A stretch of 64,000 nt of DNA from Methylomonas sp. 11b (GCF_000515215.1 NZ_KI911557.1:3529741-3593740); one strand, 5' to 3'. Shown: positions 1 to 10,330, numbered from the stretch's first letter. The notes: generated by a model not told the origin, from the letters alone. A program made the numbers and translations.

Positions 1-846
1 TTCCGGGTCGGTGCAGCTGAATAATTGTTTCATACTGATGCCCATCACCAGATTCCGCGTCGCATTCAGGCCGATGCGGGCTACCGCGTCATGGCAATTG
101 TTGATCGGTATTTCTGTGGCATACAAGGGGCTGTTCGCCACCTGGATTAATTTTGCCACGATAGGCGGGTCCAGTTGAATAATGTCAGCGGCCCCACGGA
201 TACCGATGTCCTTTTGCACCGCATCTTTCAGTTTCAGTGCTACGTCAGGTAAGGAGGGCAGGCGGAGTTTGTTTTCCCGATAGGCTTGGGCGAAGCTGTT
301 GAAGAAGCGGCTGCCGTTAATCGGTTCCGGCAGTTGAATATCGACCAGTTCCACGCAATTGGCGCTTTCCTGACTTTTATCCGTCCACAAACGGTTGAGT
401 TGGATAGGGATTTCCAAAATGCGCACATCGCTGAGCGCCGTGGCGGTAGCGCCGCAGCGGCTACCGCTGTTCAGCGGCAGATTGGCTAACGTGGAATCGG
501 CGTCGATTTGATAGCGGCTAGCACTATCCGGCTGCATAGACAGTTGTCCGGCCAACAAATACAGGACGCTGCTGGTCGGTTGCCCCAGGGTAAAAATAAT
601 CGCCCCCTTGGCGTAGGCCAAACTGAGATGCGGCAATGAGCTTAAGGCGGCGTCATCCAGATCACGCAAGGGAGCGAATTTTTTCAGTTGTGCGACTGTA
701 AGAGTTTGCTGATGGGTGGTGTTGGGTTTGGATGCCGCGCTGTCGGTTGGCTGACTATACGGGCGTTCAGCGCCAGGTGTCACTGCTCTCGGGGTGGGCC
801 TTTTGGCGGCGGTATTTTTTTCCAGTAGCTTGGAAAACCAGTTCAT
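1..846 (-). CDS. cNMP-fold + HDOD protein, third tandem copy (partial, runs off left edge)
   Basis: 282 codons are visible, read on the minus strand from ATG at 846; the C-terminus lies outside the window. The start is preceded by AGGA about 7 nt upstream and lies 1 bp after the stop of the next HDOD gene, so the genes are surely cotranscribed. About residues 55-160 look like the degenerate cyclic-nucleotide-binding fold of the paralogues (LPHLSLAYAKGAIIF, then SSVLYLLAGQLSM). From about residue 195 the HDOD core begins (LRLPSLPDVALKLKDAVQKD, then the LDPPIVAKLIQVANSPLY block and the NATRNLVMGISMKQLF block). HDOD proteins are generally signalling or regulatory scaffolds without nucleotide hydrolysis. 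Family assignment is confident from internal alignment to its two neighbours; the specific role is unknown. Confidence 0.85.
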   Translation of the reverse strand, partial: MNWFSKLLEKNTAAKRPTPRAVTPGAERPYSQPTDSAASKPNTTHQQTLTVAQLKKFAPLRDLDDAALSSLPHLSLAYAKGAIIFTLGQPTSSVLYLLAGQLSMQPDSASRYQIDADSTLANLPLNSGSRCGATATALSDVRILEIPIQLNRLWTDKSQESANCVELVDIQLPEPINGSRFFNSFAQAYRENKLRLPSLPDVALKLKDAVQKDIGIRGAADIIQLDPPIVAKLIQVANSPLYATEIPINNCHDAVARIGLNATRNLVMGISMKQLFSCTDPE

Positions 847-847
847 C

Positions 848-2137
848 TTATGTCCTGAAAAAGTTTATGGCCTCGGCAATTTGTTGTTTTGCGTCCTGTA
901 GCGCTTTCAGCGACATATCTGGCGTCAGTGCGCTATCGTCCAGTTTTTGAAAGGCCGGCAAGGTGTTGAGTGGCGGCAGTTTTTGGGTATTGGCGCCGCC
1001 GAGTTGGCTGTGAAATTTGGCTAACAAAACGACGTCATACAACTGCAAACCCTGGCCGTCGTCGAAGTACCAATTTGTGGTATTGACGGGAATTTGCTGA
1101 AAACTATCGGGGAAATGCCATTTTTTCAAAATATAGGTGCCTAACAAACCTTGCAGACAGGCGATGCTAGCCTGTAATTCTTCTTCGGTATACTTTGAAA
1201 TATCAAGGCTTTCGGCAAAGGTGACGATAGGTAAAGCACCAATATTGTGAATTAACCCGGCCAGTAAGGCTTCGTCGGCGTTCACTTTTCGGGTTAGTCC
1301 GGCCAAGGTGTGGCTGAGGCTGGCAATCTGGATGCTTTGTTTCCAAAGTGTCTGAATAATGTTGTTCAATTGCCGGTTGCGGCTTCTGAACAACTGGTGC
1401 AGGCTGATGCTGGTCACCAGGTTTTGCGTGGTTTTAAACCCCAGCCGGTTCACGGCATCATGGCTACTGGTGATCGGGTTGCTGCCGCGGTAGATTGGGC
1501 TGTTTGCGACCTGAATCAATTTGGAGGATATAACCGGGTCCAGGTTTAAAATTTTGACCGCATCGGCGATGCTGATGTCTTTTTGCAAGGCGCTGCGCAA
1601 ACGCAAGGCAACATCCGGTAGGCTGGGAACATGCAGATTGTCGGCTCTGAACGCATCGCAAAAGCTGTCGAAAAAAAAGCTGTCTCGCAGCTTGGGCGGA
1701 ATGCTCTCCGGGTTGATCAGCGGATTGTTGACGGGTTTGCTGCTGTGCTGCAAGTTGGACAGCGGCATGTAGATGATTTGGGTCGGTGATTTGGCAATCG
1801 CGCTGAACGCGTGTTCGCCGGATGTTGCCAGCGGATAACAGGCTTTAAAAGTATCGGCTTCGACCGTATAACCGGCGCCATTATTCGCTTCCAGATAGAC
1901 GTTGCCGGTGTACAGATAGCTTAATTGTTCGGCCTCGGCGCCACGGTTAAATATGATGTCGCCGGGGTTGAAGTTCCGCATGGTCACCGGTATTGCCAAC
2001 AAGTCTGCCGCCGGCAAGTCCCCCAGCGGGATGAGCTTTTGCAGGTAGCTCAAGGGCAATTGGTTGACGGTTGCTGCGGGGGGGCTGCTCTCTGTCGGCG
2101 TTTTGTCCGGTGATTTTTTTAAAAATTTCCAGATCAT
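848..2137 (-). CDS. cNMP-fold + HDOD protein, second tandem copy
   Basis: 429 aa. The N-terminal 40 residues are low-complexity, followed by a cNMP-like beta-roll (LLAIPVTMRNFNPGDIIF, then LSYLYTGNVYLEANN), a linker and an HDOD domain (HVPSLPDVALRLRSALQKD, LDPVISSKLIQVANSPIY, KTTQNLVTSISLHQLF). The position equivalent to the HD-domain signature reads ALLAGLIHNIG, so the metal-binding Asp is replaced by Asn. This suggests it is not a phosphohydrolase, as expected for HDOD. It lies 4 bp after the first copy and 1 bp before the third. Related HDOD proteins affect motility, biofilm or stress signalling in other proteobacteria; no specific function can be assigned here. Confidence 0.88.
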   Translation of the reverse strand: MIWKFLKKSPDKTPTESSPPAATVNQLPLSYLQKLIPLGDLPAADLLAIPVTMRNFNPGDIIFNRGAEAEQLSYLYTGNVYLEANNGAGYTVEADTFKACYPLATSGEHAFSAIAKSPTQIIYMPLSNLQHSSKPVNNPLINPESIPPKLRDSFFFDSFCDAFRADNLHVPSLPDVALRLRSALQKDISIADAVKILNLDPVISSKLIQVANSPIYRGSNPITSSHDAVNRLGFKTTQNLVTSISLHQLFRSRNRQLNNIIQTLWKQSIQIASLSHTLAGLTRKVNADEALLAGLIHNIGALPIVTFAESLDISKYTEEELQASIACLQGLLGTYILKKWHFPDSFQQIPVNTTNWYFDDGQGLQLYDVVLLAKFHSQLGGANTQKLPPLNTLPAFQKLDDSALTPDMSLKALQDAKQQIAEAINFFRT

Positions 2138-2141
2138 GCGG

Positions 2142-3422
2142 CTAGGACGAAAAGATGCTCAATGCTTCGTGAATTTTAGTTTTGGCATCGTGCAAGATTG
2201 CCAGCGTATTTTCCGGAGACAAAGAGAAGTTTTTCAATTTGGCCGCGGCGGGGATGGCGGTAATCGCCGGCAGATCGGCGGTGGCTTTTTTGCCGATCAA
2301 GGCATGGAGTCTGGACAGGACTACTATATCGGTCACCGTCAAGGTATCGCCGCTGTTTTGAAACCAGTCGCTGGACGACTTGGCCACGTCGATGAATTCT
2401 TCGGCAAAATCCCATTCTTTCAACACCACGGCGCCGACCGGGCCTTTGATGATGGGCATGGCTTCCATGATTTCGGCGTCATTATGGTATTCGGGTGGTA
2501 AGTTGGCGGTAAAACTCAGAAAGGGAATCACGCCGATGTCGCAGACCAGTCCGGCCAGTAAGGCATTCTCCGGATTTTGCTGCATGCTGTGGCTGGCCAG
2601 CACATGGCACAGGCCGGACAGATAAAGGCTTTGCTTCCACAGATCTTCCAAATGATTTTTAATCAGCGGCGATTTGCTTTTGAAAATCTGCTTCATACTC
2701 AACGCTGTTACCAGGTTGCGCGTGGCATTCAAGCCGATACGCACGACAGCGTCTTTGCAGTTTTTCGCCGGTACGTTGGTCAGATATAACGGGCAATTGG
2801 CGACTTCGATCAATTTCGCGGAGATGGCAGGGTCCAGTTGGATGATTTTGACGGCTTCGTCGATGTTGACATCTTTTTGGATGGCTTTGCGTAAATTGAT
2901 CGCCACTTCGGGTAATGAGGGGATTTCTATCTCGTGGTCGTTATTTTCGAAGTGTTCGACGAATAAGCTCAATAGCCGATTGTGATGCAACTCTTCCGGG
3001 ATAGATAGTTTGCCGTGGTCTTGGCGGCTCGGCGTCAGCATGATTTTCAGGGATACCCGCAACAGGTCTATCTCGGTTTTTGCGGTCGCGGTGGCGGTGT
3101 GCTTGATACCGCTGCATATCGGGAATTTGGCTTGTGCGCTGCCTGCCGATATTTCATAGCTTTTGCCGTTGTGGTCGGCCAGGATCACTGTGCCGCGCAA
3201 CAAATACATTGCGCAAGTCGCCTGCTGATTGACGCTGAACAAGGTGCTGCCGGCTGGCAGGGTTTCGACGTGATTTTCAGTGGCGAAAGTTTGTAATATC
3301 TCGTCGCTTAAATTCCTGATGGGGAATAACTGTTTTAGAGTTTCCGGCGTAATGCGTTGCCCACCGCTCTGCGGTTTGCCTTTAGCTTGGGATTTTTCAA
3401 AAAAAGCTCTAATTCCACTCAT
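2142..3422 (-). CDS. cNMP-fold + HDOD protein, first tandem copy
   Basis: 426 aa, first gene of the three-gene HDOD operon. The N-terminal cNMP-like domain (about 25-150) includes LPAGSTLFSVNQQATCAMYL. The HDOD domain from about 165 has IEIPSLPEVAINLRKAIQKD, LDPAISAKLIEVANCPLY and NATRNLVTALSMKQIF. The HD-signature position reads ALLAGLVCDIG: the usual His is Cys while Asp is kept, so this copy and the second have lost opposite members of the His-Asp pair. It is separated from aroE by about 70 bp. The domain layout is the same in all three copies, but they are well diverged, so the duplications are old. Function is not recognisable beyond signalling. Confidence 0.88.
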   Translation of the reverse strand: MSGIRAFFEKSQAKGKPQSGGQRITPETLKQLFPIRNLSDEILQTFATENHVETLPAGSTLFSVNQQATCAMYLLRGTVILADHNGKSYEISAGSAQAKFPICSGIKHTATATAKTEIDLLRVSLKIMLTPSRQDHGKLSIPEELHHNRLLSLFVEHFENNDHEIEIPSLPEVAINLRKAIQKDVNIDEAVKIIQLDPAISAKLIEVANCPLYLTNVPAKNCKDAVVRIGLNATRNLVTALSMKQIFKSKSPLIKNHLEDLWKQSLYLSGLCHVLASHSMQQNPENALLAGLVCDIGVIPFLSFTANLPPEYHNDAEIMEAMPIIKGPVGAVVLKEWDFAEEFIDVAKSSSDWFQNSGDTLTVTDIVVLSRLHALIGKKATADLPAITAIPAAAKLKNFSLSPENTLAILHDAKTKIHEALSIFSS

Positions 3423-3495
3423 AGTATTCCAGTAAACGTTAATGGCGGGCGGTTTGGGGAGATTGTTACCATGGACATCGCCCCGGTCAATAATT

Positions 3496-4344
3496 TCATC
3501 CGTTCGTGTTGTTTAATTCTCTTTCGGCGTTTAACAGGCCAATCACCGGCGATGTGTGCGGACGCACGCCTCGCCAAATAAAGAACGCTTCGGCGGCCTG
3601 CTCTACCAGCATGCCCAAGCCGTCCAGGCTGTGAGCAGCGTTATTCGCCAAGCCCCATGTCACAAATGCAGTGGCTTGGTTGGCATAAGCCAGATCGTAG
3701 CAACTACCGCCCGCTTTCAACAGCGCGGCGGGCAAGGGCGGCAAATCGCCGCTGAGGCTGGCCGACGTGGCGTTGATGATCAAATCGAATTGGCGATCTA
3801 TAAGATTAGCGTAATCGCAAGCTTGCACCGCGCCTAGTTCCGCGAAATCCTCGGCAATCGCTTGGGCTTTGCCCGCATTGCGATTGACGATGACCAATGT
3901 CGATGGCCGTTGTTCCAGTAGGGGGGGGGCGATGCCGCGTGTGGCGCCTCCAGCCCCTAGAATCAAAATCTTGGCGTCCTTCAGCGTGATGGCATGGTTT
4001 ATTGTTAAGTCGTTAAGCAAGCCGATGCCGTCGGTATTGTCGCCCAAAATGCTGTCATCCGCTTGGCGGACTAAGGTGTTGACGGCTTTTGCTTGAAGAG
4101 CGCGCTCTGTCAAATGATCGGCATATTGCCAAGCCAGTTCCTTGAGTGGGACGGTGCAGTTCAGGCCTTTGCCGCCTTCGGCGAAAAAATGGGTTGTCGC
4201 CGCTGTAAAATTTTCCGCAGGGACCTCCTGGGCGACGTAATCCATGAGTTGGCCGGTTTGCTCGGCAAATAATTTATGGATGCGCGGTGATTTACTGTGG
4301 CTGATCGGTTGGCCGAATACCGCGTAATTGTCAATTTTCATCAT
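3496..4344 (-). CDS. aroE: Shikimate dehydrogenase
   Basis: 282 aa; NADPH-dependent reduction of 3-dehydroshikimate to shikimate in aromatic amino acid synthesis, cytoplasmic. The N-terminal substrate domain carries GQPISHSKSPRIH (Ser pair binding the carboxylate), NCTVPLKELAW (catalytic Lys) and GDNTDGIG (catalytic Asp). The Rossmann glycine loop reads ILGAGGATRGI. The length is typical for AroE. There are two in-frame ATGs at the start (4344 and 4341); either is possible. The start overlaps the end of the upstream membrane-protein gene by 14 bp, so the two are probably cotranscribed. Confidence 0.95.
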   Translation of the reverse strand: MMKIDNYAVFGQPISHSKSPRIHKLFAEQTGQLMDYVAQEVPAENFTAATTHFFAEGGKGLNCTVPLKELAWQYADHLTERALQAKAVNTLVRQADDSILGDNTDGIGLLNDLTINHAITLKDAKILILGAGGATRGIAPPLLEQRPSTLVIVNRNAGKAQAIAEDFAELGAVQACDYANLIDRQFDLIINATSASLSGDLPPLPAALLKAGGSCYDLAYANQATAFVTWGLANNAAHSLDGLGMLVEQAAEAFFIWRGVRPHTSPVIGLLNAERELNNTNG

Positions 4345-4906
4345 CGGTACTGTATTTGCTGCGCCAATATTCCCAGAGGAAGGTGCAGGCTGTCACCAGC
4401 ACGCCCAGTCCTATACTGATAGGCATAAAGTTCTCAAAATAGGCGACGATCAGCGCGCAGGTCGCGAGGAAAAAGCCGAGTAAGCTGTATTGCCAGCCGA
4501 TGCGTATGCCATCCAGCATCGTCGCCAAGGCCAGGATCAACAAAATCACCAAGCTGGCGCTTCTGTCGGACAACTCTTCGGATTTGTTAAGTAATGCGGC
4601 TGCAATCACGACTACCAGAGTGTGCAACCAATGCAGACCCTGGGCTTTGACGATGTCGCCAAAGTCGTTGTCGTTGGTTCTGGTTTGCAGCCAGGACACG
4701 AAAATAGACAGCATGCCAAACACGATCACCATGAATAACCAATAGCCATAGCCATCGTGTGGGTTGAATTCGGTGATAGCGATGCCAAGCAGCGACAAAA
4801 CAACCAGCAGGATAAATACCGCCTGTTCCAGGCCGAAGTAACGTCGGCGCTGTTCAGGCGGTTCGTCGGTCGAGTTGTTGTCATCGAAATCTAGGTCGTC
4901 GTTCAT
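4331..4906 (-). CDS. Small integral membrane protein of unknown function
   Basis: 191 aa, family not recognised. A highly acidic cytoplasmic N-terminus of about 20 residues (DDLDFDDNNSTDEPPE) and RRRYFG precede about five hydrophobic segments (AVFILLVVLSLLGIAI; WLFMVIVFGMLSIFVSWL; LHTLVVVIAAALL; SLVILLILALATMLDGI; YSLLGFFLATCALIVAYF, then ISIGLGVLVTACTFLW). The C-terminus is charged. It lies between hemB (about 20 bp upstream) and aroE (14-bp overlap), so it probably belongs to the same transcript, but nothing in it links it to heme or shikimate synthesis. Confidence 0.75.
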   Translation of the reverse strand: MNDDLDFDDNNSTDEPPEQRRRYFGLEQAVFILLVVLSLLGIAITEFNPHDGYGYWLFMVIVFGMLSIFVSWLQTRTNDNDFGDIVKAQGLHWLHTLVVVIAAALLNKSEELSDRSASLVILLILALATMLDGIRIGWQYSLLGFFLATCALIVAYFENFMPISIGLGVLVTACTFLWEYWRSKYSTDDEN

Positions 4907-4928
4907 GCCGAGTCCATTTGTGTAGTTG

Positions 4929-6732
<1,804 letters not shown>

Positions 6733-6750
6733 GCTTTTCCCCTCTTAGTG

Positions 6751-6782
6751 TTCCCGGTTGTGCCGTTCAGGGCAGCCGGGAA
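6751..6782 (+). other. Hairpin in front of cmoA
   Basis: TTCCCGG at 6751-6757 pairs perfectly with CCGGGAA at 6776-6782, with inner GTGCC/GGGCA pairing. There is no T-run, so it is not a normal intrinsic terminator. It ends 11 nt before the chosen cmoA ATG and covers the alternative ATG at 6782. It may limit read-through from the upstream gene or mask the cmoA start; inference only. Confidence 0.4.
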
Positions 6783-6793
6783 TGATCATCAGT

Positions 6794-7525
6794 ATGCAAT
6801 CCGTTAAAGATTCTCTTTACGCCAGTCCGCTGGGCGAAATCAGAGCATTTACCTTCGACGACGCTGTCGTCAAAGTCTTTCCGGACATGATTCAGCGCTC
6901 GGTTCCCGGTTACAGCACTATCATCTCGGCGATCGGTTTATTGGCGGCGCGCTTTGCCAAGGAAGATAGTGTTTGCTACGACTTGGGGTGTTCGTTGGGT
7001 GCTGCAACCTTAGCTATGCACCAGCAAATCACTACTAAGAATTGCCGAATCGTTGCTGTGGATTATTCCGCCGCAATGGTCGAACAATGTCGGAAAAATC
7101 TGTCGGTTGCCTCCGAAGGAGCCGAGATAGAAATCATATGTGCGGATATTCGCGACATGCCGATTAGCAATGCCTCGGTGGTTGTGCTGAATTTTACCTT
7201 GCAGTTTATCCCGTTGGCTGATCGGCAGGCTTTTTTGGCCAAGATCTATCGCGGTTTGTTGCCGGGCGGGATTTTGATTTTGTCCGAAAAGCTGGCGTTC
7301 GACGATGCTCGACAGCAGGCTTTGCAGATTGATATGCATCATTTATTTAAAAAAGCCCAAGGCTATAGCGAGCTGGAAATCAGCCAGAAGCGCAGCGCTT
7401 TGGAGAATGTGCTGATTCCGGAAACCTTTGCTGCGCATCAACAGCGCTTGAAAGTGGCGGGTTTCGCCAGCGCGGAAGTTTGGTTTCAGTATTTCAACTT
7501 CGCTTCGATGATTGCATTGAAATGA
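6794..7525 (+). CDS. cmoA: Carboxy-S-adenosyl-L-methionine synthase
   Basis: 243 aa. Converts SAM and prephenate to carboxy-SAM, the donor used by CmoB for the cmo5U wobble modification of tRNA. Family hallmarks are unmistakable: VFPDMIQRSVPGYSTIIS, the SAM loop YDLGCSLGAATLAMH, VVVLNFTLQFIPLADRQAF, YSELEISQKRSALENVL and EVWFQYFNFASMIALK. The start at 6794 (MQSVKDSLYASP...) aligns with the N-terminus of E. coli CmoA; 6782 and 6758 are alternatives. The stop overlaps the cmoB start (ATGA), the usual cmoAB pairing. Confidence 0.96.
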   Translation: MQSVKDSLYASPLGEIRAFTFDDAVVKVFPDMIQRSVPGYSTIISAIGLLAARFAKEDSVCYDLGCSLGAATLAMHQQITTKNCRIVAVDYSAAMVEQCRKNLSVASEGAEIEIICADIRDMPISNASVVVLNFTLQFIPLADRQAFLAKIYRGLLPGGILILSEKLAFDDARQQALQIDMHHLFKKAQGYSELEISQKRSALENVLIPETFAAHQQRLKVAGFASAEVWFQYFNFASMIALK

Positions 7526-8493
7526 CGCTTTACGAAGGTCTTTATCAAGCATTGGCGGCGGCCGGCGACGAAGTCTGGGTAAACCGTTTGCCTGAGCAAT
7601 TGGCGGCGGCTTTTGCGGATTCGTCGCATGGCGATCTAAGGCGCTGGCAACAGGCGGTAGAGGATTTGCCGGACTTGATGCCGTCCAGTGTCGATTTGTT
7701 GGAGAGTGTCAGAATAGGTCAGGCAGAGGATATTTCCGAAGAGGTGCGGGCCGGTTTGCGCGAACAATTGATGCAGTTGCATCCTTGGCGGAAAGGGCCT
7801 TATTGGATATTTGGCATCGACATCGATACCGAATGGCGCTCGGATTGGAAATGGGATAGGGTGAAAGAACAGATTGCACCACTACGGAATCGACTGGTTT
7901 TGGATGTCGGGTGTGGCAATGGTTATCATTGTTGGCGCACGCTCGGTGCGGGAGCGAGACTGGTGGTTGGCATTGACCCTACTTTGCTCAGCGTGATGCA
8001 GTTTCAGGCTATCCGTAAGCTGCACGGCGAAGCGCCGATTTATCTGTTGCCGCTGGGGATAGAAGATGTGCCGCCCAACATGGGGTTGTTCGATACGGTG
8101 TTTTCGATGGGGGTGTTGTATCACCGTCGCTCGCCGATCGATCATTTGCTGGAATTAAAGGGCTGTTTGCGTTCGGGCGGCGAATTGATTTTGGAGACTC
8201 TGGTGGTTGAAGGCAATTCGGAACAAGTGTTGGTGCCGGAGGGGCGTTATGCGCAAATGCGCAATGTGTGGTTTTTGCCTAGCTGCGCAGCTTTGATGTT
8301 ATGGATGCGTCGTTGCGGGTTTAAAAATATTCGCCTAGCGGATGTTTCCAAAACCTCTCTTGAGGAGCAGCGCAGTACCGAATGGATGCGGTTTCATTCC
8401 TTGGCAGATTTTCTCGATCCGCATTCTCCGGATGTGACTTGCGAAGGCTTGCCGGCGCCGGTTCGGGCTGTGATTGTGGCTAGCGTCGATTAA
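7522..8493 (+). CDS. cmoB: tRNA U34 carboxymethyltransferase
   Basis: 323 aa from the ATG that overlaps the cmoA stop by 4 nt. Transfers the carboxymethyl group of carboxy-SAM onto 5-hydroxyuridine at tRNA position 34. A characteristic N-terminal domain (MTLYEGLYQALAAAG; LMQLHPWRKGPYWIFGIDI; DTEWRSDWKWDRV) is followed by a class I methyltransferase fold with LVLDVGCGNGYHCWRTLGAG, then FDTVFSMGVLYHRRSPIDHL and a C-terminal RSTEWMRFHSLADFLDP. Length and order match the family. Confidence 0.96.
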   Translation: MTLYEGLYQALAAAGDEVWVNRLPEQLAAAFADSSHGDLRRWQQAVEDLPDLMPSSVDLLESVRIGQAEDISEEVRAGLREQLMQLHPWRKGPYWIFGIDIDTEWRSDWKWDRVKEQIAPLRNRLVLDVGCGNGYHCWRTLGAGARLVVGIDPTLLSVMQFQAIRKLHGEAPIYLLPLGIEDVPPNMGLFDTVFSMGVLYHRRSPIDHLLELKGCLRSGGELILETLVVEGNSEQVLVPEGRYAQMRNVWFLPSCAALMLWMRRCGFKNIRLADVSKTSLEEQRSTEWMRFHSLADFLDPHSPDVTCEGLPAPVRAVIVASVD

Positions 8494-8626
8494 TCAGTGG
8501 ATTTTTGTTTTTGAATTGTAAAATTGAAAGAAAGGGCTAAGATTGCCTAGCTCACAAGATCAGCTGATTTTTCATGCGCTGATTAGTCCGGGCGTTCTTT
8601 ATTTATCTTACAGTCGGAGAAAATCC

Positions 8627-8953
8627 ATGAAAAAGTTATTTATGCTTTTAATGCTGTGTTCTTTTGTCGTTTTGGCCGATCCTATCAATATCAACCAAGC
8701 CGATGCTGACACTATTGCCAAGACGCTGACCGGCATAGGTCCGAAGAAGGCCGAGGCCGTGGTCCAATACAGGAAAGAGCATGGTGATTTTAAATCATTG
8801 AAAGATCTGGAAAATGTGCCGGGAATTGGTGAGAAAACCATCCAGCAGAATGAAAAGAATATCTTGATTGGCGATCCAGCCCCCGCTACTGCCGTGAAAG
8901 CCGATAAGCCAGAGAAGCCGGAAAAACTCCAAGAAGCCAAAAAATCAAAATAA
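8627..8953 (+). CDS. Secreted ComEA-like helix-hairpin-helix protein
   Basis: 108 aa from ATG 8627, which has GGAGA 8 nt upstream; an upstream in-frame start at 8543 would bury the signal peptide. Signal peptide MKKLFMLLMLCSFVVLADP, then two helix-hairpin-helix motifs (ININQADADTIAKTLTGIG, then KSLKDLENVPGIGEKTI) and a low-complexity Pro/Lys/Glu tail. ComEA-type proteins bind double-stranded DNA in the periplasm during natural transformation; this small single-domain form is common in gammaproteobacteria. No other competence gene is nearby. Confidence 0.85.
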   Translation: MKKLFMLLMLCSFVVLADPININQADADTIAKTLTGIGPKKAEAVVQYRKEHGDFKSLKDLENVPGIGEKTIQQNEKNILIGDPAPATAVKADKPEKPEKLQEAKKSK

Positions 8954-8959
8954 GGCGAC

Positions 8960-9008
8960 TGAGTTGGCGTGCTTGGTATTGGCTCGCCAACTCATTGAGT
9001 CTGTTTTG
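8960..9008 (+). terminator. Probable terminator after the ComEA-like gene
   Basis: TGAGTTGGCG at 8960-8969 and CGCCAACTCA at 8985-8994 form a perfect 10-bp stem, followed by a T-rich stretch (TTGAGTCTGTTTTG). It lies 6 bp after the stop codon. Confidence 0.7.
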
Positions 9009-9048
9009 TCTGAAATGCGCGCTCGTATTTATTCGACGTCCGGGTAGT

Positions 9049-9396
9049 TTAGCCAAATGTCGAGCCGTTCCAGCCCCAAAAATCAGCCGGACAGTTACTG
9101 AACTCGATATAAATCCGATCTTGAGGGATTGAAAGCCGGGTATTGAGCAATTGGCATATTGATGCGGACAAGCTTTTGGCTTGGCTGCTGCTCAGGCCAA
9201 TGCTCTTGCATTCCAGATATGCCAAGGGCGATGTGTTGCCGGCAAACAGCATGGCGTTGTGTTCCTCAATACTAATCATGACGTAGCGCTCCGGCTTGCC
9301 TGTCTCTTTGGACACTAGTTGCGATAGTTCGCCTAGCAATTTTGATTTCAGTTCCGTGTCGAGCGTTGAATTGGTGTTCAATTTTAAAAAAGGCAT
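9049..9396 (-). CDS. MIF-like (macrophage migration inhibitory factor fold) tautomerase family protein
   Basis: 115 aa. Starts MPFLKLNTN, so Pro is exposed after Met removal, the catalytic base of the tautomerase superfamily. Other family features: LVSKETGKPERYVMISIEE in the first beta-alpha-beta unit, LAYLECKSIG, and the C-terminal RIYIEFSNCPADFWGWNGSTF typical of bacterial and plant MIF homologues. The physiological substrate is unknown in bacteria. It lies 23 bp after thpR on the same strand. Confidence 0.85.
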   Translation of the reverse strand: MPFLKLNTNSTLDTELKSKLLGELSQLVSKETGKPERYVMISIEEHNAMLFAGNTSPLAYLECKSIGLSSSQAKSLSASICQLLNTRLSIPQDRIYIEFSNCPADFWGWNGSTFG

Positions 9397-9419
9397 GATT
9401 AGTCTCCTGTTTTTTGGGG

Positions 9420-9926
9420 CTAGATTGTCGGCCAGCGTTGAATGATCCGGTATTCAACACCATCCGAACCTGAGCAGGATTCTACCAAGCAGAAGCCGTT
9501 TGACCGCCAAAGAATGGGGGCGAAATCGAGATCGATTGCCGAATTAGCCTTTTTAACTAAAGTGACATGCGGCTTGAACGGTCTGTTTTCGATGGGTATG
9601 CCTTGTTGTTCGGCTATGCGGGCCAAGTTTTCGTTCAATATCGACACGCTTTGATCGAATTGACAGGCAGTCAGGCATAGTACGGCAGGTTTTTTCCAGA
9701 AACTCAGGCGGTCAAAACTCAACGTTATCGGCGGCGATGGCAGTTTTCCCGCTTCCCCGGTGATTACGGCCTGTTGTTCTGGAGAAATTCTCCCTAAAAA
9801 CAACACGGTGACATGTAAATTTGCTTCTTTAACAGGTTTTCCGGTCCGGTTTAGTTTGTTGATTAACGCCGCGCATTGTTGTCTGGCGTTTTGTTCCGGC
9901 CATAAGGCAAAAAAGAGACGTTTCAA
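9420..9926 (-). CDS. thpR: RNA 2',3'-cyclic phosphodiesterase (ThpR/LigT family)
   Basis: 168 aa. Opens with MKRLFFALWPEQNARQQ and has the two HxTx catalytic motifs of the 2H phosphoesterases: NLHVTVLFLG near residue 40 and FKPHVTLVKKAN near 120. It also has LSFDRLSFWKKPAVLCL between them and a C-terminal segment LVESCSGSDGVEYRIIQRW. It hydrolyses 2',3'-cyclic phosphate ends of RNA in vitro; the in vivo role is not settled. Probably cotranscribed with the MIF-like gene. Confidence 0.92.
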   Translation of the reverse strand: MKRLFFALWPEQNARQQCAALINKLNRTGKPVKEANLHVTVLFLGRISPEQQAVITGEAGKLPSPPITLSFDRLSFWKKPAVLCLTACQFDQSVSILNENLARIAEQQGIPIENRPFKPHVTLVKKANSAIDLDFAPILWRSNGFCLVESCSGSDGVEYRIIQRWPTI

Positions 9927-10027
9927 GCTGTCCTTCTCCGGTTGTTGTTAGATGGAGGTATGACTTTTTCATATTTTCGATGGTAGGCAAAATACTGCGA
10001 TTTGGGTGCCGAGAGCTGGCGATCAGG

Positions 10028-10249
10028 CTAAAGGATGCTGTTCAATTGCTGCGAGGATAGGCAATTCGCCAAAAAAAAATCAAGATTTATCAGCTCGTAA
10101 GCGGTGAATCCTAAAATGGAAATTGAATTTTGCTCGGCTTGCCTGTGGGTTTGTTCAGCTTTAGGTTCCGTCGCGGAATTGTCTAGTAACAATTTGTCCG
10201 CATAACCTATAGACTGCGCGTAGTTGCTAAGCATTGACATATATCCCAT
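10028..10249 (-). CDS. Possible small protein, divergent from the RuMP genes
   Basis: 73-codon frame with AAGG 5 nt upstream of the ATG at 10249. No family recognised. The only notable stretch is a weakly hydrophobic C-terminal half (ISILGFTAYELINLDFFLAN). It fills most of the 433-bp region between thpR and hps; the rest of that region holds only the hps promoter area. It could be a chance frame. Confidence 0.3.
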   Translation of the reverse strand: MGYMSMLSNYAQSIGYADKLLLDNSATEPKAEQTHRQAEQNSISILGFTAYELINLDFFLANCLSSQQLNSIL

Positions 10250-10276
10250 TTCTACCTTACAGTTACAAATGCATCA

Positions 10277-10286
10277 CACGTACGTG
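10277..10286. promoter_or_regulatory. Palindromic candidate operator upstream of hps
   Basis: CACGTACGTG is a perfect 10-bp palindrome 14 bp upstream of the suggested -35 element of hps and 27 bp upstream of the divergent small frame's start. Position and symmetry suit a dimeric regulator; no known regulator is implied. Confidence 0.35.
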
Positions 10287-10300
10287 ACAAGCCTAGCGGG

Positions 10301-10330
10301 TTGTGGCAATTTGCAAGAATCGGCTATTAC
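10301..10330 (+). promoter_or_regulatory. Candidate sigma-70 promoter for hps-phi
   Basis: TTGTGG (10301-10306) and TATTAC (10325-10330) are separated by 18 bp. Each hexamer is only a moderate match to TTGACA/TATAAT. This would give a short leader before the hps ribosome-binding site GGAG (10348-10351). Confidence 0.35.
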
